The notes under the pieces were generated by a model that ran no database searches, was not told the origin of the DNA, and saw nothing but the letters and a program-made list of their open reading frames with translations. A stretch of 64,000 nucleotides of DNA from Cobetia amphilecti (GTDB lineage Bacteria > Pseudomonadota > Gammaproteobacteria > Pseudomonadales > Halomonadaceae), in assembly GCF_030010415.1 (NCBI RefSeq), contig NZ_JASCSA010000009.1; one strand, given 5' to 3'. Numbering within the stretch: position 1 is the stretch's first letter; each line of letters begins with the position of its first letter. Positions 26,127 to 35,670 of this stretch are shown here, one piece after another. The translations under genes were made by a program, and so were the position numbers.

Positions 26127-27137
26127 TCAGCTCTCGGTCAGCGAGAGCAGAATCTTCTTGTAGCTCTCGAAGCGCACGCGGCCGATCTCACCGTTGTCCA
26201 CGGCCTGAAGCAGGGCGCAGCCCGGCTCCTTCTCATGCTTGCAGTCGCGGAAGCGGCAATAGCCGAGATAGTCGTGGAACTCGCGGAAGCCGTCGGTGAC
26301 CTGCTCAGGAGTCAGGTGCACCAGACCGAATTCACGGATGCCGGGCGAGTCGATCAGGTCACCGCCATCCGGCATGTGATAGAGCCAGGCGGTGGTGGTG
26401 GTGTGCATGCCCTGGCGTGATTCGGCCGACAGCGGGCCGACACGAACCTCTTCCCGGGGCAGCAGCATGCCGATCAGGGACGACTTGCCGACGCCACTCT
26501 GGCCGACGAAGACCGAGGTGCGGTCGCTGAGCTGGGCCTTGAGGGCATCGAGCCCCGACTCGCCACGCGTGGTACAGGCGACGACTTCGTAGCCGAGCGC
26601 TTCATAGCGCGCCAGCAGGTCGCGCAGCTCACCGCCGCTTTCCGGCAGCAGGTCGACCTTGTTGAGCACCAGCACCGGCGTGATGCCGGTGGCTTCCGCG
26701 GCGATCAGATAGCGGTCGATCAGGTTGGGCTGCGGGGCGGGCTCGGCGGCGAACACGATCAGGATCTGGTCGATGTTGGCCGCCACCGGCTTGAGCACGC
26801 CGCGCATGTCGGGGCGTTCAAGCTCGGTGGTGCGTGCGCCACGCGCGACGACGACGCCGCTGGCATCGCTGGCTTCGCGCCAGATGACCCGGTCACCGGT
26901 GACCAGCGTCTCGAGGTTGGCGCGCAGGTGGCAGCGGTGCAGGCTGCCGGATTCGCTCTCGACTTCCAGGCTGCGCCCGAAGTGGGCGATGACACGGCCA
27001 TGCTGCTCCGGGCCATATTCGCCGGCGTCGAGCTTGTCGCGGTCCTGCGTCTCGCGCTTCTCGGCGCGCTTGGTACGCTCGGCCTGCACCTTCTCGATTC
27101 GCCATTGCTGCTGGCGGCTTAGCTTGCGTTTACTCAT
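26127..27137 (-). CDS. rsgA: Ribosome small-subunit-dependent GTPase A
   Basis: RsgA (YjeQ) is a late 30S-assembly GTPase that releases RbfA. The circularly permuted order is clear: OB-fold (about 45-110), then G4 NKVDLL, then G1 GQSGVGKSSL, then G3 DSPGIREFG. The C-terminal zinc knuckle CRFRDCKHEKEPGC is intact. I chose the ATG at 27137, which gives MSKRKLSRQQQWRIEK, the usual basic N-terminus (336 aa; E. coli 350); the frame continues another 222 codons upstream but that part overlaps orn in antisense. It is divergent from orn, a conserved arrangement. Confidence 0.96.
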   Translation of the reverse strand: MSKRKLSRQQQWRIEKVQAERTKRAEKRETQDRDKLDAGEYGPEQHGRVIAHFGRSLEVESESGSLHRCHLRANLETLVTGDRVIWREASDASGVVVARGARTTELERPDMRGVLKPVAANIDQILIVFAAEPAPQPNLIDRYLIAAEATGITPVLVLNKVDLLPESGGELRDLLARYEALGYEVVACTTRGESGLDALKAQLSDRTSVFVGQSGVGKSSLIGMLLPREEVRVGPLSAESRQGMHTTTTAWLYHMPDGGDLIDSPGIREFGLVHLTPEQVTDGFREFHDYLGYCRFRDCKHEKEPGCALLQAVDNGEIGRVRFESYKKILLSLTES

Positions 27138-27320
27138 GCTTGGCTGGTGACTCCGGTCGCCGTTCGTTCGCCAGGGATGGGAGAGTCTTCCCCCCTTTGC
27201 GGCGCGATTGTACCCTTTGCGCCCTCGGGTGTCGTGCGACGCCCCGGGATGGCGTGTGATACTGCTGTCATCGACTGGCGTCCCGCGCCATTCCATCATC
27301 TGCTCAGCAAGGAGTGACCC

Positions 27321-27893
27321 ATGGCAAATCCCACCGCGCAGGCCGACCGCCTCATCTGGATCGACCTGGAAATGACCGGTCTCGACCCGGCGCGTGAGCG
27401 CATCATCGAGGTGGCCACGCTGGTCACCGACGGCGACCTCAACCTGATCGCCGAAGGCCCGGTGCTGGCCGTGCATCAGCCGGACAGCCTGCTGGAGGCG
27501 ATGGATGAGTGGAACACGCGCACCCATGGTGAATCCGGGCTGGTGAAGCGCGTCAAGGAAAGTCAGATAGATACCGCCGAAGCCGAACGCCAGACCCTCG
27601 AGTTCCTGGCCCGGCACGTGGCGGCAGGCGCCTCGCCGATGTGTGGCAACAGCGTGCATCAGGACCGCCGCTTCCTGCAGCACGAGATGCCGTTGCTGGA
27701 AGAATTCTTCCACTACCGCAACATCGATGTCTCGACCCTGAAAGAGCTGGCCAAGCGCTGGAATCCGGCCGCGCTCGACGGCTTCAAGAAGCGTGCGACC
27801 CACCAGGCGATGGACGATATCCGTGAGTCACTGGCGGAGCTTGCGCATTACCGCAAGACCTTCCTCAAGCTGACCCAGCAGGGCATCGTCTAA
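27321..27893 (+). CDS. orn: Oligoribonuclease
   Basis: Orn (190 aa; E. coli 181) is the 3'-5' exoribonuclease that degrades RNA dinucleotides, including pGpG from c-di-GMP turnover. The DEDDh residues are in WIDLEMTGLD, the central MCGNSVHQDRRFL and the C-terminal THQAMDDIRESLAEL. AAGGAG precedes the ATG. It is divergent from rsgA and convergent with queG, from which it is separated by only 45 bases. Confidence 0.98.
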   Translation: MANPTAQADRLIWIDLEMTGLDPARERIIEVATLVTDGDLNLIAEGPVLAVHQPDSLLEAMDEWNTRTHGESGLVKRVKESQIDTAEAERQTLEFLARHVAAGASPMCGNSVHQDRRFLQHEMPLLEEFFHYRNIDVSTLKELAKRWNPAALDGFKKRATHQAMDDIRESLAELAHYRKTFLKLTQQGIV

Positions 27894-27938
27894 GTATCGT
27901 TCCTCAATTCAAAGCGATAGCCCACGAGGCAACGGCTC

Positions 27939-29084
27939 TCAAAGCGCGGTGGCCAGGCGGGCGCCGCGCTTGATGGCCTGTTCCTTCAGCGCCCAGCGCA
28001 CATGCTCGCGCAGCGGCTCGCTGGGGTAGGCCAGACGGGCGTGCAGCACATGCTCGACCTGCTCCGACCAGGGCGCGTTGCCCAGCCCGATGGCGATGTT
28101 GGAGAGCCACTTCTCGTAGCCGATGCGTCGAATCGGGCTGCCTTCCGTCTTGCTGAGGAATTCCTGCTCCCCCCAGCAGAACAGGCGGATCAGCTCGATG
28201 CGATCCAGATCATGGCGCGGCGAGAAGTCCTTCTCCTGAGTCGCCTTGGCGAAGCGCGTGAAGGGGCAGAACAGCTGACAGTCATCGCAGCCGTAGATGC
28301 GGTTGCCCATCGGGCGACGGAATTCCTCGGGGATGGCGCCATCGAGCTCGATGGTCAGGTACGAGATGCAGCGCCGCGCATCGACGACCTTGTCCTCGAC
28401 GATGGCATCCGTCGGGCAGGCGACCTTGCAGGCGTTGCAGCTGCCGCAGTGTTCCTTTTCAAAGGGGGCGTCCACCGGCAGGGGCAGGTCGGTGTAGAGT
28501 TCGCCCAGAAAGAACAGGCAGCCGGCCTGCTGATTCATCAGCATGGCGTTCTTGCCGAACCAGCCGATGCCGGCTTTCTGTGCCAGGGCGCGCTCCATCA
28601 CCGGGGCGGAGTCGACGAAGGCGCGATAGCCGAACTTGCCGACTTCCTTCTCGATCTGCTTGGCCAGATTGGCCAGCCGCTTGCGCATCAGCTTGTGGTA
28701 ATCACGCCCCAGCGCGTAGCGTGACACATAGGCGCGTTCGGGTTGGCTGAGCACCTGAGTGGTCTCGACCTCAGGCGGCAGGTAATCGAGACGCACGCTG
28801 ATGACGCGCAGTGTCCCGGGCACCAGCTCCTCAGGGCGAGTGCGCTTGGTGCCGTGCTTGGCCATGAAGTTCATCTCGCCGTGATGGCCGTTGGCCAGCC
28901 AGCGCTCCAGATAGGCCTCGTGGGCCGAGAGGTCCACATCGGTGATGCCGACCTGCTGAAAACCCAGCTCGCGCCCCCATGTCTTGATGCGCGTCGCCAG
29001 TTCCGCCATGGCCTGTTCATCGGCGGCGGGGCTCCCGGTGTCGGCAGGTGAAGCGGCGGCGGTGGATGAGTGCGGAGCAGACAT
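27939..29084 (-). CDS. queG: Epoxyqueuosine reductase
   Basis: QueG reduces epoxyqueuosine to queuosine in tRNA (Asp, Asn, His, Tyr), using cobalamin and two [4Fe-4S] clusters. The cluster ligands are CGSCNACKVACP and YGCDDCQLFCPF; the substrate domain has YHKLMRKRL and FVDSAPVMERA. From the ATG at 29084 the protein has 381 aa (E. coli 379); the frame runs 56 codons further without family similarity. It is divergent from nnr across 232 bases that hold a 19-bp tandem array. Confidence 0.95.
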   Translation of the reverse strand: MSAPHSSTAAASPADTGSPAADEQAMAELATRIKTWGRELGFQQVGITDVDLSAHEAYLERWLANGHHGEMNFMAKHGTKRTRPEELVPGTLRVISVRLDYLPPEVETTQVLSQPERAYVSRYALGRDYHKLMRKRLANLAKQIEKEVGKFGYRAFVDSAPVMERALAQKAGIGWFGKNAMLMNQQAGCLFFLGELYTDLPLPVDAPFEKEHCGSCNACKVACPTDAIVEDKVVDARRCISYLTIELDGAIPEEFRRPMGNRIYGCDDCQLFCPFTRFAKATQEKDFSPRHDLDRIELIRLFCWGEQEFLSKTEGSPIRRIGYEKWLSNIAIGLGNAPWSEQVEHVLHARLAYPSEPLREHVRWALKEQAIKRGARLATAL

Positions 29085-29233
29085 GGGGGTTCCAGCGAGA
29101 TCGAGGGCAGAGGCGCGCCACCTTAGCGCAACTTGCCGGTCAGCCCAAGCGTGCTGCCTGACGGCGTGAGCACGGCAGGTAAGGCGCAGTAGAAAGGAAG
29201 GCGGCACACCACGCCATGCCTCACGATAGGCAA

Positions 29234-29309
29234 CGCACATCCAGACAGGCAACGAGCGTCCAGACAGGCAATGAACATCCAGTCAGGCAATGGATATCCA
29301 GACAAGGAG
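29234..29309 (+). repeat. Four tandem 19-bp units ending in the nnr Shine-Dalgarno
   Basis: Units start at 29234, 29253, 29272 and 29291 with core tccagacaggcaa. The last copy has diverged to tccagacaaggag, which supplies the AAGGAG (29304-29309) located 7 bases before the nnr start codon. A shorter degenerate copy may precede the array. Confidence 0.85.
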
Positions 29310-29316
29310 TGTAGGC

Positions 29317-31122
29317 ATGACAGCGCACGAATCGACCTCTGACCAGACCTGCCCCCCGGCATCTTCGGCAACCATGACGCTGTGGCGTTCGGTCAACTGT
29401 CTGTGGCCGTTGGCGGCGCTGCGTGATCTGGAGCATTGGATGCTCGCGGAGGAGACCGTCGCCGCTGACAGTGGCCAGAGCGAGGCGCCGGTGGAGAAGC
29501 GGCTGATGGGGCGCGCCGCGCAATCGGCGTTCGACCTGCTGCGTCAGCGTTGGCCGGAGACGCGCAGGCTGTGCGTGCTGTGTGGTGGCGGCAACAATGG
29601 CGGTGATGGCTATCTGCTGGCGCGCCTGGCATTGCTGGCGGGCTTCGAGGTGCGAGTCATCGCCTTGACGCCGGAGGATGCCTTGACCGGGGATGCGCAG
29701 CTGGCCGCGATCGCGGCGCGCGAGGCTGGCGTCGAGCCGCTGGCATGGCCGAAGGCCGATGAGGAGGCGGCGGATGCGCTGCTCAAGGGCTGGCCCTTGC
29801 TGGTGGATGCGCTGACCGGCATCGGCCTGCGCGATGCGCCGCGCGGCAGCGTGGTCGAAGCCATCGAGCGCATCAATCACGCTCATCAGCACGGCGTGCA
29901 TGTCATGGCGCTGGATGTGCCCTCAGGCTTGAGCGCCGCGACGGGCGCGGTCGCGGGTGTCGCCGTGGAAGCGGATGTGACGCTGACGTTTCTGGTCGAC
30001 AAGCCGGGCCTGCACACCGGACGCGCCGAGCTGCACGCCGGGCACGTCAGTCTGGCGCGTCTGGGTGCGGCGCGCGTGTTGCCGGAGGTGGTCGCGCAGT
30101 CGCGAACCGCGGCCTTGTTGGCACAGGACGCCGTGCAGCGGCTGACACCGCGCTGGCTGGAGTCCGAGCTGGTGCCGCGCTCGCCGCTGGCCCACAAGGG
30201 CGATACCGGCAGCGCGCTGGTCTTCGGCGGCGGGCCGGGGCTGGGGGGCTCGGTGTTGCTGGCCAGTGAGGCGGCGGCGCGGGCCGGGGCCGGCAAGGTC
30301 GCGCTGCTGACGGCGCCCGCGCATATCAGCGCCAGCCTGACGCGCTGCCCTGAGGTCATGGCGCGCGGTCTCAAGAGTGGCCCTGAGGGCAGCAGCCATG
30401 ATGGCTTCGCCGTGCTGGAATCACAATTGGCACAGGCCAGCGTGACGCTGGTCGGGCCCGGCATGGGTACCGAGAGTCTCGAGAGCATGCTGTGGGGCTG
30501 GGGCGGCATGTCGCGGGTGCTGGCGGCGGGTCAGCCGCTGGTCGTGGATGCCGATGGCCTGAGCCTGCTGGCCTGGCGCGCGAGCGAAGGCGACATCATC
30601 CGTCGCGACGACTGGGTGCTGACGCCGCATCCCGGCGAGGCCGCGCGTTTGCTCGATTGCAGTGTGGCAGACGTCGAACACGACCGGATCGCAGCCGCAA
30701 GAGCACTCCAGCAGCGTTTCGGCGGCAGCGTGGTGCTCAAGGGCGCGGGCAGTCTGGTGGCGAGTCCTGCGGGGGTACTTGAGGGGCCGGCGGTGGCGCT
30801 CTGTCCCTATGGCAATCCGGGCATGGCCAGTGGCGGCATGGGTGATGTGCTGGGTGGCATCATCGCGGGTCTGGCGGCGCAGGCGCTCAACGGCGGCTTC
30901 GATGCACGCCAGCCGCGTTCCTCCCAGGATGAGGCGGCGCAGGCCCGGCGAGTCACGCGCGCCATGGCGCAGGCGGCAAGGCTTGGGGTGCTGGTGCATG
31001 CCCTGGCGGCCGACCGGGCGGTACAGGAGCGTGGTGAACGTGGCCTGCTCGCAGGTGATCTGGCATCCTATATGCATTTATTGCTCAATCCACGGGCCCG
31101 AGATGCGCATACTTCTGTCTGA
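29317..31122 (+). CDS. nnr: Bifunctional NAD(P)H-hydrate epimerase / dehydratase
   Basis: Nnr (YjeF) repairs NADH and NADPH damaged by hydration. The N-terminal epimerase domain (about 20-250) has CGGGNNGGDGYLLARLAL and LVDALTGIGLR. The C-terminal ADP-dependent dehydratase (about 265-590) has LVFGGGPGLGGSVLLASEAAARAG, PLVVDADGLSLLAW, LTPHPGEAARLL and NPGMASGGMGDVLGG. Length 601 aa versus 515 in E. coli. ATG 29317 has AAGGAG at good spacing; an in-frame ATG at 29290 lies inside the repeat array and is less likely. Its end overlaps tsaE, the start of a long co-directional run. Confidence 0.95.
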   Translation: MTAHESTSDQTCPPASSATMTLWRSVNCLWPLAALRDLEHWMLAEETVAADSGQSEAPVEKRLMGRAAQSAFDLLRQRWPETRRLCVLCGGGNNGGDGYLLARLALLAGFEVRVIALTPEDALTGDAQLAAIAAREAGVEPLAWPKADEEAADALLKGWPLLVDALTGIGLRDAPRGSVVEAIERINHAHQHGVHVMALDVPSGLSAATGAVAGVAVEADVTLTFLVDKPGLHTGRAELHAGHVSLARLGAARVLPEVVAQSRTAALLAQDAVQRLTPRWLESELVPRSPLAHKGDTGSALVFGGGPGLGGSVLLASEAAARAGAGKVALLTAPAHISASLTRCPEVMARGLKSGPEGSSHDGFAVLESQLAQASVTLVGPGMGTESLESMLWGWGGMSRVLAAGQPLVVDADGLSLLAWRASEGDIIRRDDWVLTPHPGEAARLLDCSVADVEHDRIAAARALQQRFGGSVVLKGAGSLVASPAGVLEGPAVALCPYGNPGMASGGMGDVLGGIIAGLAAQALNGGFDARQPRSSQDEAAQARRVTRAMAQAARLGVLVHALAADRAVQERGERGLLAGDLASYMHLLLNPRARDAHTSV

Positions 31123-31588
31123 TGAAAACGCCCAGGTTGCCTTCGGCACTCAATTGGGAAATATCCTTGCCGGCCGCGGGCTGGTGTTCCTGGAGGGTGA
31201 GCTGGGGGCGGGCAAGACGACCCTGACCCGCGGCGTGCTGCGCGCCTATGGTCACCAGGGCGCGGTCAAGAGCCCGACCTACACCCTGGTGGAGCCCTAC
31301 GTGCTGCCACGGGCCGAGGGTGGCGAGTGGCACATCAACCACTTCGACCTCTACCGCCTCGCCGACCCTGAAGAGCTCGAGTTCATCGGGGGGCGCGATC
31401 TGCTCGCCGCCGACAGCCTGGCGCTGATCGAGTGGCCGAGCTGTGGTCAGGGCTTTCTGCCCACGCCGGATCTGCGCATCACGCTGTTCGTCGCCGACGA
31501 AGGACGCGAGGCCGAATTGACTGCCCTGACACCGCGAGGTGAGGGTTGGTTGGCAACACTGGCCGAGCGCCGAACCTCTCAGGCATGA
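31103..31588 (+). CDS. tsaE: tRNA threonylcarbamoyladenosine biosynthesis ATPase TsaE
   Basis: TsaE is the ATPase that, with TsaB and TsaD, makes t6A37 in ANN-decoding tRNAs. The P-loop is FLEGELGAGKTTLTRGVL (about 29-46), followed by VKSPTYTLVEPY, HFDLYRLADPEELEFIGGRD and LIEWPSCG. Length 161 aa (E. coli 153). The ATG lies 20 bases before the nnr stop codon in another frame, which implies translational coupling. Confidence 0.96.
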   Translation: MRILLSDENAQVAFGTQLGNILAGRGLVFLEGELGAGKTTLTRGVLRAYGHQGAVKSPTYTLVEPYVLPRAEGGEWHINHFDLYRLADPEELEFIGGRDLLAADSLALIEWPSCGQGFLPTPDLRITLFVADEGREAELTALTPRGEGWLATLAERRTSQA

Positions 31589-31679
31589 TGACGCCGTTCC
31601 GCTTGCGATGTCTGGCGGCGCAGTGTCCGATCATTCGTTATCTTCATTCATGTTCTTTCTGTCTGGGTCATCCTGTCTG

Positions 31680-33164
31680 ATGCCTGAAATAGCGTCCAAA
31701 ATCCCCCGTATGCGTCTGGCGCGCAGCTTCCGTCGCTGGCTGGCGGGTGGCGTCGTCTGCTCGCTTGCCAGTCTGGTGCTGGCGCCACAGGCGCTGGCCG
31801 CCAAGGTCGAGAACCTGCGCCTGTGGACCGCACCGGACCACACGCGGCTGGTGTTCGATCTCGACAGTGCCGCCAAGGCCAAGGTCTTCGGCCTCGACAA
31901 TCCGCGCCGTCTGGTGATCGACCTTGCCGGCAGCGAAGTGGCCAGTGCCGCCGTCGAGCGCAAGTTCGCCGCGCTGAATCTCGAAGGCAGCGCCATCAAG
32001 TCGATCCGCAGCGGGCGTCAGGGGGATGCCCTGCGTGTGGTGCTCGACCTGACGCGCCCGGTCAATCCCAAGGACTTCACGCTGGCGCCGAATGCCAAAT
32101 ACGGCAATCGCCTAGTGGTGGATCTCGAGTTCCCCGGCGAGTCGGCGGTCGAGAACCCCATCGACCCCATCGAGGCCCGTATCCGCGAGCAGGAACAGGC
32201 CGCGGCCAAGCGCAAGCTTAAGGGCGAACCGGCGGAACCTGTGGTCAATACCCAGGCGGCGGCACATCCCAAGCGTGACATCATCATCGCGATCGATCCT
32301 GGCCACGGCGGGGAAGACCCGGGCGCCAGCGGCCCCAGCGGGACTCGAGAGAAGGATGTGGTGCTCAAGATCGGCAAGCGCCTCAAGCGCATGTTCGATG
32401 CCCAGCCCGGCTTCAAGGCCATCCTGACCCGCAACAGCGATTACTACATTCCGCTGCGCAAGCGCACCGAGATCGCGCGTGAGCAGAAGGCGGACTTCTT
32501 CGTCTCGATTCACGCCGATGCCTTCAACAGTCCGCGCCCGCATGGCAGCTCGGTCTTTGCGCTCTCAAGCCGCGGCGCTACGTCCGAGACAGCACGCTGG
32601 CTGGCCGCCACCGAAAACCGTGCTGACCTGATCGGGGGCGTGGATGGTAATCTCAGCCTGAATGACAAGGATGAGATGCTGCGTGGCGTGTTGCTCGACC
32701 TGACCATGACCGCGACGCTCAATGATTCGCTGGCGGCGGGTAGCGGCGTGCTGGCCAACCTCGGGCGCATGAATTCCCTGCACAAGCGTCAGGTGGAGCA
32801 GGCGGGCTTCGTGGTGCTCAAGTCGCCGGATATCCCCTCGCTGCTGGTGGAGACGGGCTTCATCTCCAACCCCCAGGAAGAGCGCAATCTTAACAGCGGC
32901 CCCTATCAGGAGAAGCTGGCGCGCTCGATCTTCTCGGGAATCCAGAGCCACTTCGAGCGCAATCCGCCGCCCGCGAGTCTGCTGGCATGGCAGCGCAGCC
33001 AGGCACGCGGTGGCAACGGCGGCGAATATCGCGTCAAGAGTGGCGATACGCTGTCGGAAGTGGCCCAGCGCCACAACGTGAGCATGGCGGCCCTCAAGCA
33101 GGCCAACAACATGAGTGGCGACACGGTGCGCGTGGGCCAGCTGCTCAAGATTCCGCGCAGCTGA
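31680..33164 (+). CDS. amiB: N-acetylmuramoyl-L-alanine amidase
   Basis: A periplasmic amidase that removes the stem peptide from peptidoglycan during cell separation. Order of parts: basic n-region and signal peptide ending PQALA, AMIN domain (about 42-140) for envelope targeting, Amidase_3 zinc domain (IAIDPGHGGEDPGASG, SIHADAF, VETGFISNPQEER), and a C-terminal LysM repeat (YRVKSGDTLSEVAQRHNVS). The start is uncertain: ATG 31680 (494 aa) and ATG 31710 both give a plausible signal peptide and neither has a strong RBS. Position between tsaE and mutL fits AmiB. Confidence 0.92.
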   Translation: MPEIASKIPRMRLARSFRRWLAGGVVCSLASLVLAPQALAAKVENLRLWTAPDHTRLVFDLDSAAKAKVFGLDNPRRLVIDLAGSEVASAAVERKFAALNLEGSAIKSIRSGRQGDALRVVLDLTRPVNPKDFTLAPNAKYGNRLVVDLEFPGESAVENPIDPIEARIREQEQAAAKRKLKGEPAEPVVNTQAAAHPKRDIIIAIDPGHGGEDPGASGPSGTREKDVVLKIGKRLKRMFDAQPGFKAILTRNSDYYIPLRKRTEIAREQKADFFVSIHADAFNSPRPHGSSVFALSSRGATSETARWLAATENRADLIGGVDGNLSLNDKDEMLRGVLLDLTMTATLNDSLAAGSGVLANLGRMNSLHKRQVEQAGFVVLKSPDIPSLLVETGFISNPQEERNLNSGPYQEKLARSIFSGIQSHFERNPPPASLLAWQRSQARGGNGGEYRVKSGDTLSEVAQRHNVSMAALKQANNMSGDTVRVGQLLKIPRS

Positions 33165-33327
33165 GCCTGACGTCATGAAGTCGCCCTGACCGCGCCTTGC
33201 GTTGGCGGGGCGCAGACACTGTCCGCTGATGCAGTTCCGGCATGCGTTGCTTGCCGTGGCTGGGTCGGCGGACAGTATCGTTTTCAGAGAAGCGGCGTTT
33301 TTCGCTCGTGTATCCAGGAGTCTATCG

Positions 33328-35610
33328 ATGTCTGACGAGCTGACCGACATGCAGCCCGCTCGCCCTGGCGAGCGACGGATCCGTATCCTCAATCCGCGTC
33401 TTGCCAACCAGATCGCGGCGGGTGAGGTCGTGGAGCGGCCGGCTTCCGTGGTCAAGGAGCTGGTCGAGAACGCCATCGATGCTGGCAGCACCCGCATCGA
33501 GCTGGAGCTGGAAGGTGGCGGTGCGCGGCTGATCCGCGTGCGCGACAACGGCTGCGGCATCACCGAGGAAGACCTGCCGCTGGCGCTGTCACGGCATGCG
33601 ACCAGCAAGATCGAGAGCCTGGATGACCTGGAGGGCGTGGCGAGCCTCGGTTTCCGGGGCGAGGCACTGGCCTCGATCAGTTCGGTCTCGCGGCTGGAGC
33701 TGTTCTCGAATGTCTCGGAGGAACCGGCCAATGGCTGGCGCGTGGTGGCGGAAGGGCGCGAGATGGCGCCGCGCGTCTCCCCGGCGCCGCATCCGCGTGG
33801 CACCAGCGTCGCGGTGCGTGATCTGTTCTTCAATACGCCGGCGCGCCGCAAGTTCATGCGTACCGAGAAGACCGAGTTCGGTCATGTCGAGGAAAGCTTC
33901 CGGCGGCTGGCATTGTCACGCCACGATATCGGCTGGACCCTGCGTCACAACCAGAAGGTGGTGCATCAGCTGCGCGCCGGTGAAGACACCCTGACGGTGG
34001 AACGGCGTATCGGTGCGCTGCTCGGGCGCAACTTCCTCGAGCATGCGCTGCATCTGGATATCGAGGCCTCCGGCCTGCGTCTATCCGGCTGGGTGGGCTT
34101 GCCGACGCATTCTCGTGCCCAGGCCGATCAGCAGTACTTCTTTGTCAATGGCCGCGTGGTGCGCGACCGCCTCGTCGCGCATGCCGTTCGTCAGGCCTAT
34201 CGCGATGTGCTGTTCCATGGTCGGCATCCGGTGTTCGTGCTCTATCTGGAGCTCGACCCGACGGTGGTGGATGTCAACGTTCACCCGACCAAGCATGAAG
34301 TGCGCTTCCGGGACGGGCGCCTGGTGCATGACTTCCTGTTCTCGAGCCTGCACAAGGCGCTGGCCGAGGTGCGCCCCGGTGACAACAGCGCCGCGCCTAC
34401 CGGCATCGACGGGCAGGAGAAGGAGGAGGACCCCGGTTGGCAGCAGCAGGGCATGCGTCTCGGTCGTCAGGAACAGGATGCCCAGCAAAGTGCCGCCACT
34501 GAACAGCAACCGTCATCGGCCGGCCCGCAGGCCGGGGGCGACTCGTCGGCCTCGCCAAGCGCGTCTGCCGGCGCTGCGGCCCCCTGGCAGCCTTCCTCGC
34601 AGCTGCCGCCTGCCGGTGATGGACGCTCCAGCGAACGCCTGAGCGCCGAGCGTGTGCGTCAGTTCATGGCCGGCTATCGGGCACTGCATCCCAGCGAAGA
34701 TCATCTGCTGACGCCGGGTGGCGGCGCAGGCGGCGCGGGCGTGGCCAATGATCCGGCGGCGATCGCCAGTGCCGAACGTGAGGCGCGGCGTGCGCCACGT
34801 GTCACGCTGGGCGAAGGTGGCCGCGAGGGTGACGGGCCAGGGCAGGGCGCAGGACAGGGCGCAGGACAGGGGAGTGCGCAGGCCGGTGTCGGGGAAGCTG
34901 CGCCCGGCTGGCGGGTCGACTCGGCGCCGTCTGTCTCTAGTGGCTCGGGCTCAGGCAGTTCGGTCTCAGGCAACTCGGCAGTGGTGATGCGTGGTCTGCC
35001 GGCGCAGAGTGACGACGATGACACCCCGCCGCTGGGCTACGCCGTGGCGCAGCTGCACGGCGTCTACATCCTGTCGCAGACCTCGCGCGGGCTGGTGATG
35101 GTCGACATGCATGCCGCTCACGAGCGCATCACCTATGAGCGCATGAAGCAGCATGTGCATGGTGGCGGCCATCTGGAGGCCCAGCCGCTGCTGGTGCCGG
35201 TGTCGCTGGCGGTCAGTGCGCGCGAGATGGGCACCTTCGAGCGCGAGTCCGAGGCATTCACCCGTCTGGGCGTCGAGCTGGACGCTGCCGGGCCGGAAAC
35301 GCTGCTGGTGCGTCAGGTGCCGGTCGTGCTCGGCAATGCCGATGTAGAACCCCTGGTGCGCGGCATGCTGGAAGATCTTGAGCGCTATGGGCGCAGTGAC
35401 CGCATGGAGGCGCACATGAATGAACTGCTCGCCGACATGGCGTGTCGCGGCAGCGTGCGCGCCAACCGCCGACTGACGATTCCGGAAATGAATGCCCTGC
35501 TGCGTGACATGGAGCGCACCGAGCGCTCCGGGCAATGCAATCACGGCCGACCGACCTGGACCGAGCTTTCGATGCATGAGCTCGACAAGCTGTTCCTGCG
35601 CGGCCAGTAG
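33328..35610 (+). CDS. mutL: DNA mismatch repair protein MutL
   Basis: MutL links MutS recognition to strand incision. The GHKL ATPase domain (about 1-345) has ELVENAIDAGS, RDNGCGI and GFRGEALASI. The C-terminal dimerisation domain contains DMHAAHERITYE (D593 to E604), ACRGSVRANRRL and CNHGRPTW, the metal-binding endonuclease motifs found in MutL proteins of bacteria without MutH; the first motif has Met in place of the usual Gln of DQHA-x2-E-x4-E. The linker (about 350-550) is long and rich in Gln, Gly, Ser and Ala, making 760 aa versus 615 in E. coli. CCAGGAG precedes the ATG. Confidence 0.96.
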   Translation: MSDELTDMQPARPGERRIRILNPRLANQIAAGEVVERPASVVKELVENAIDAGSTRIELELEGGGARLIRVRDNGCGITEEDLPLALSRHATSKIESLDDLEGVASLGFRGEALASISSVSRLELFSNVSEEPANGWRVVAEGREMAPRVSPAPHPRGTSVAVRDLFFNTPARRKFMRTEKTEFGHVEESFRRLALSRHDIGWTLRHNQKVVHQLRAGEDTLTVERRIGALLGRNFLEHALHLDIEASGLRLSGWVGLPTHSRAQADQQYFFVNGRVVRDRLVAHAVRQAYRDVLFHGRHPVFVLYLELDPTVVDVNVHPTKHEVRFRDGRLVHDFLFSSLHKALAEVRPGDNSAAPTGIDGQEKEEDPGWQQQGMRLGRQEQDAQQSAATEQQPSSAGPQAGGDSSASPSASAGAAAPWQPSSQLPPAGDGRSSERLSAERVRQFMAGYRALHPSEDHLLTPGGGAGGAGVANDPAAIASAEREARRAPRVTLGEGGREGDGPGQGAGQGAGQGSAQAGVGEAAPGWRVDSAPSVSSGSGSGSSVSGNSAVVMRGLPAQSDDDDTPPLGYAVAQLHGVYILSQTSRGLVMVDMHAAHERITYERMKQHVHGGGHLEAQPLLVPVSLAVSAREMGTFERESEAFTRLGVELDAAGPETLLVRQVPVVLGNADVEPLVRGMLEDLERYGRSDRMEAHMNELLADMACRGSVRANRRLTIPEMNALLRDMERTERSGQCNHGRPTWTELSMHELDKLFLRGQ
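34843..34866 (+). repeat. 12-bp tandem duplicate in the mutL linker
   Basis: Two identical adjacent 12-bp units cagggcgcagga with degenerate copies on both sides, encoding GQGAGQGAGQG. It lies in the non-conserved linker and preserves frame. Confidence 0.75.
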
Positions 35611-35670
35611 ATGACGCCCCGTGTCGTCGCGGTTCACCCCTGATTCACCTCCCTGCCCAGACAATAGGCC

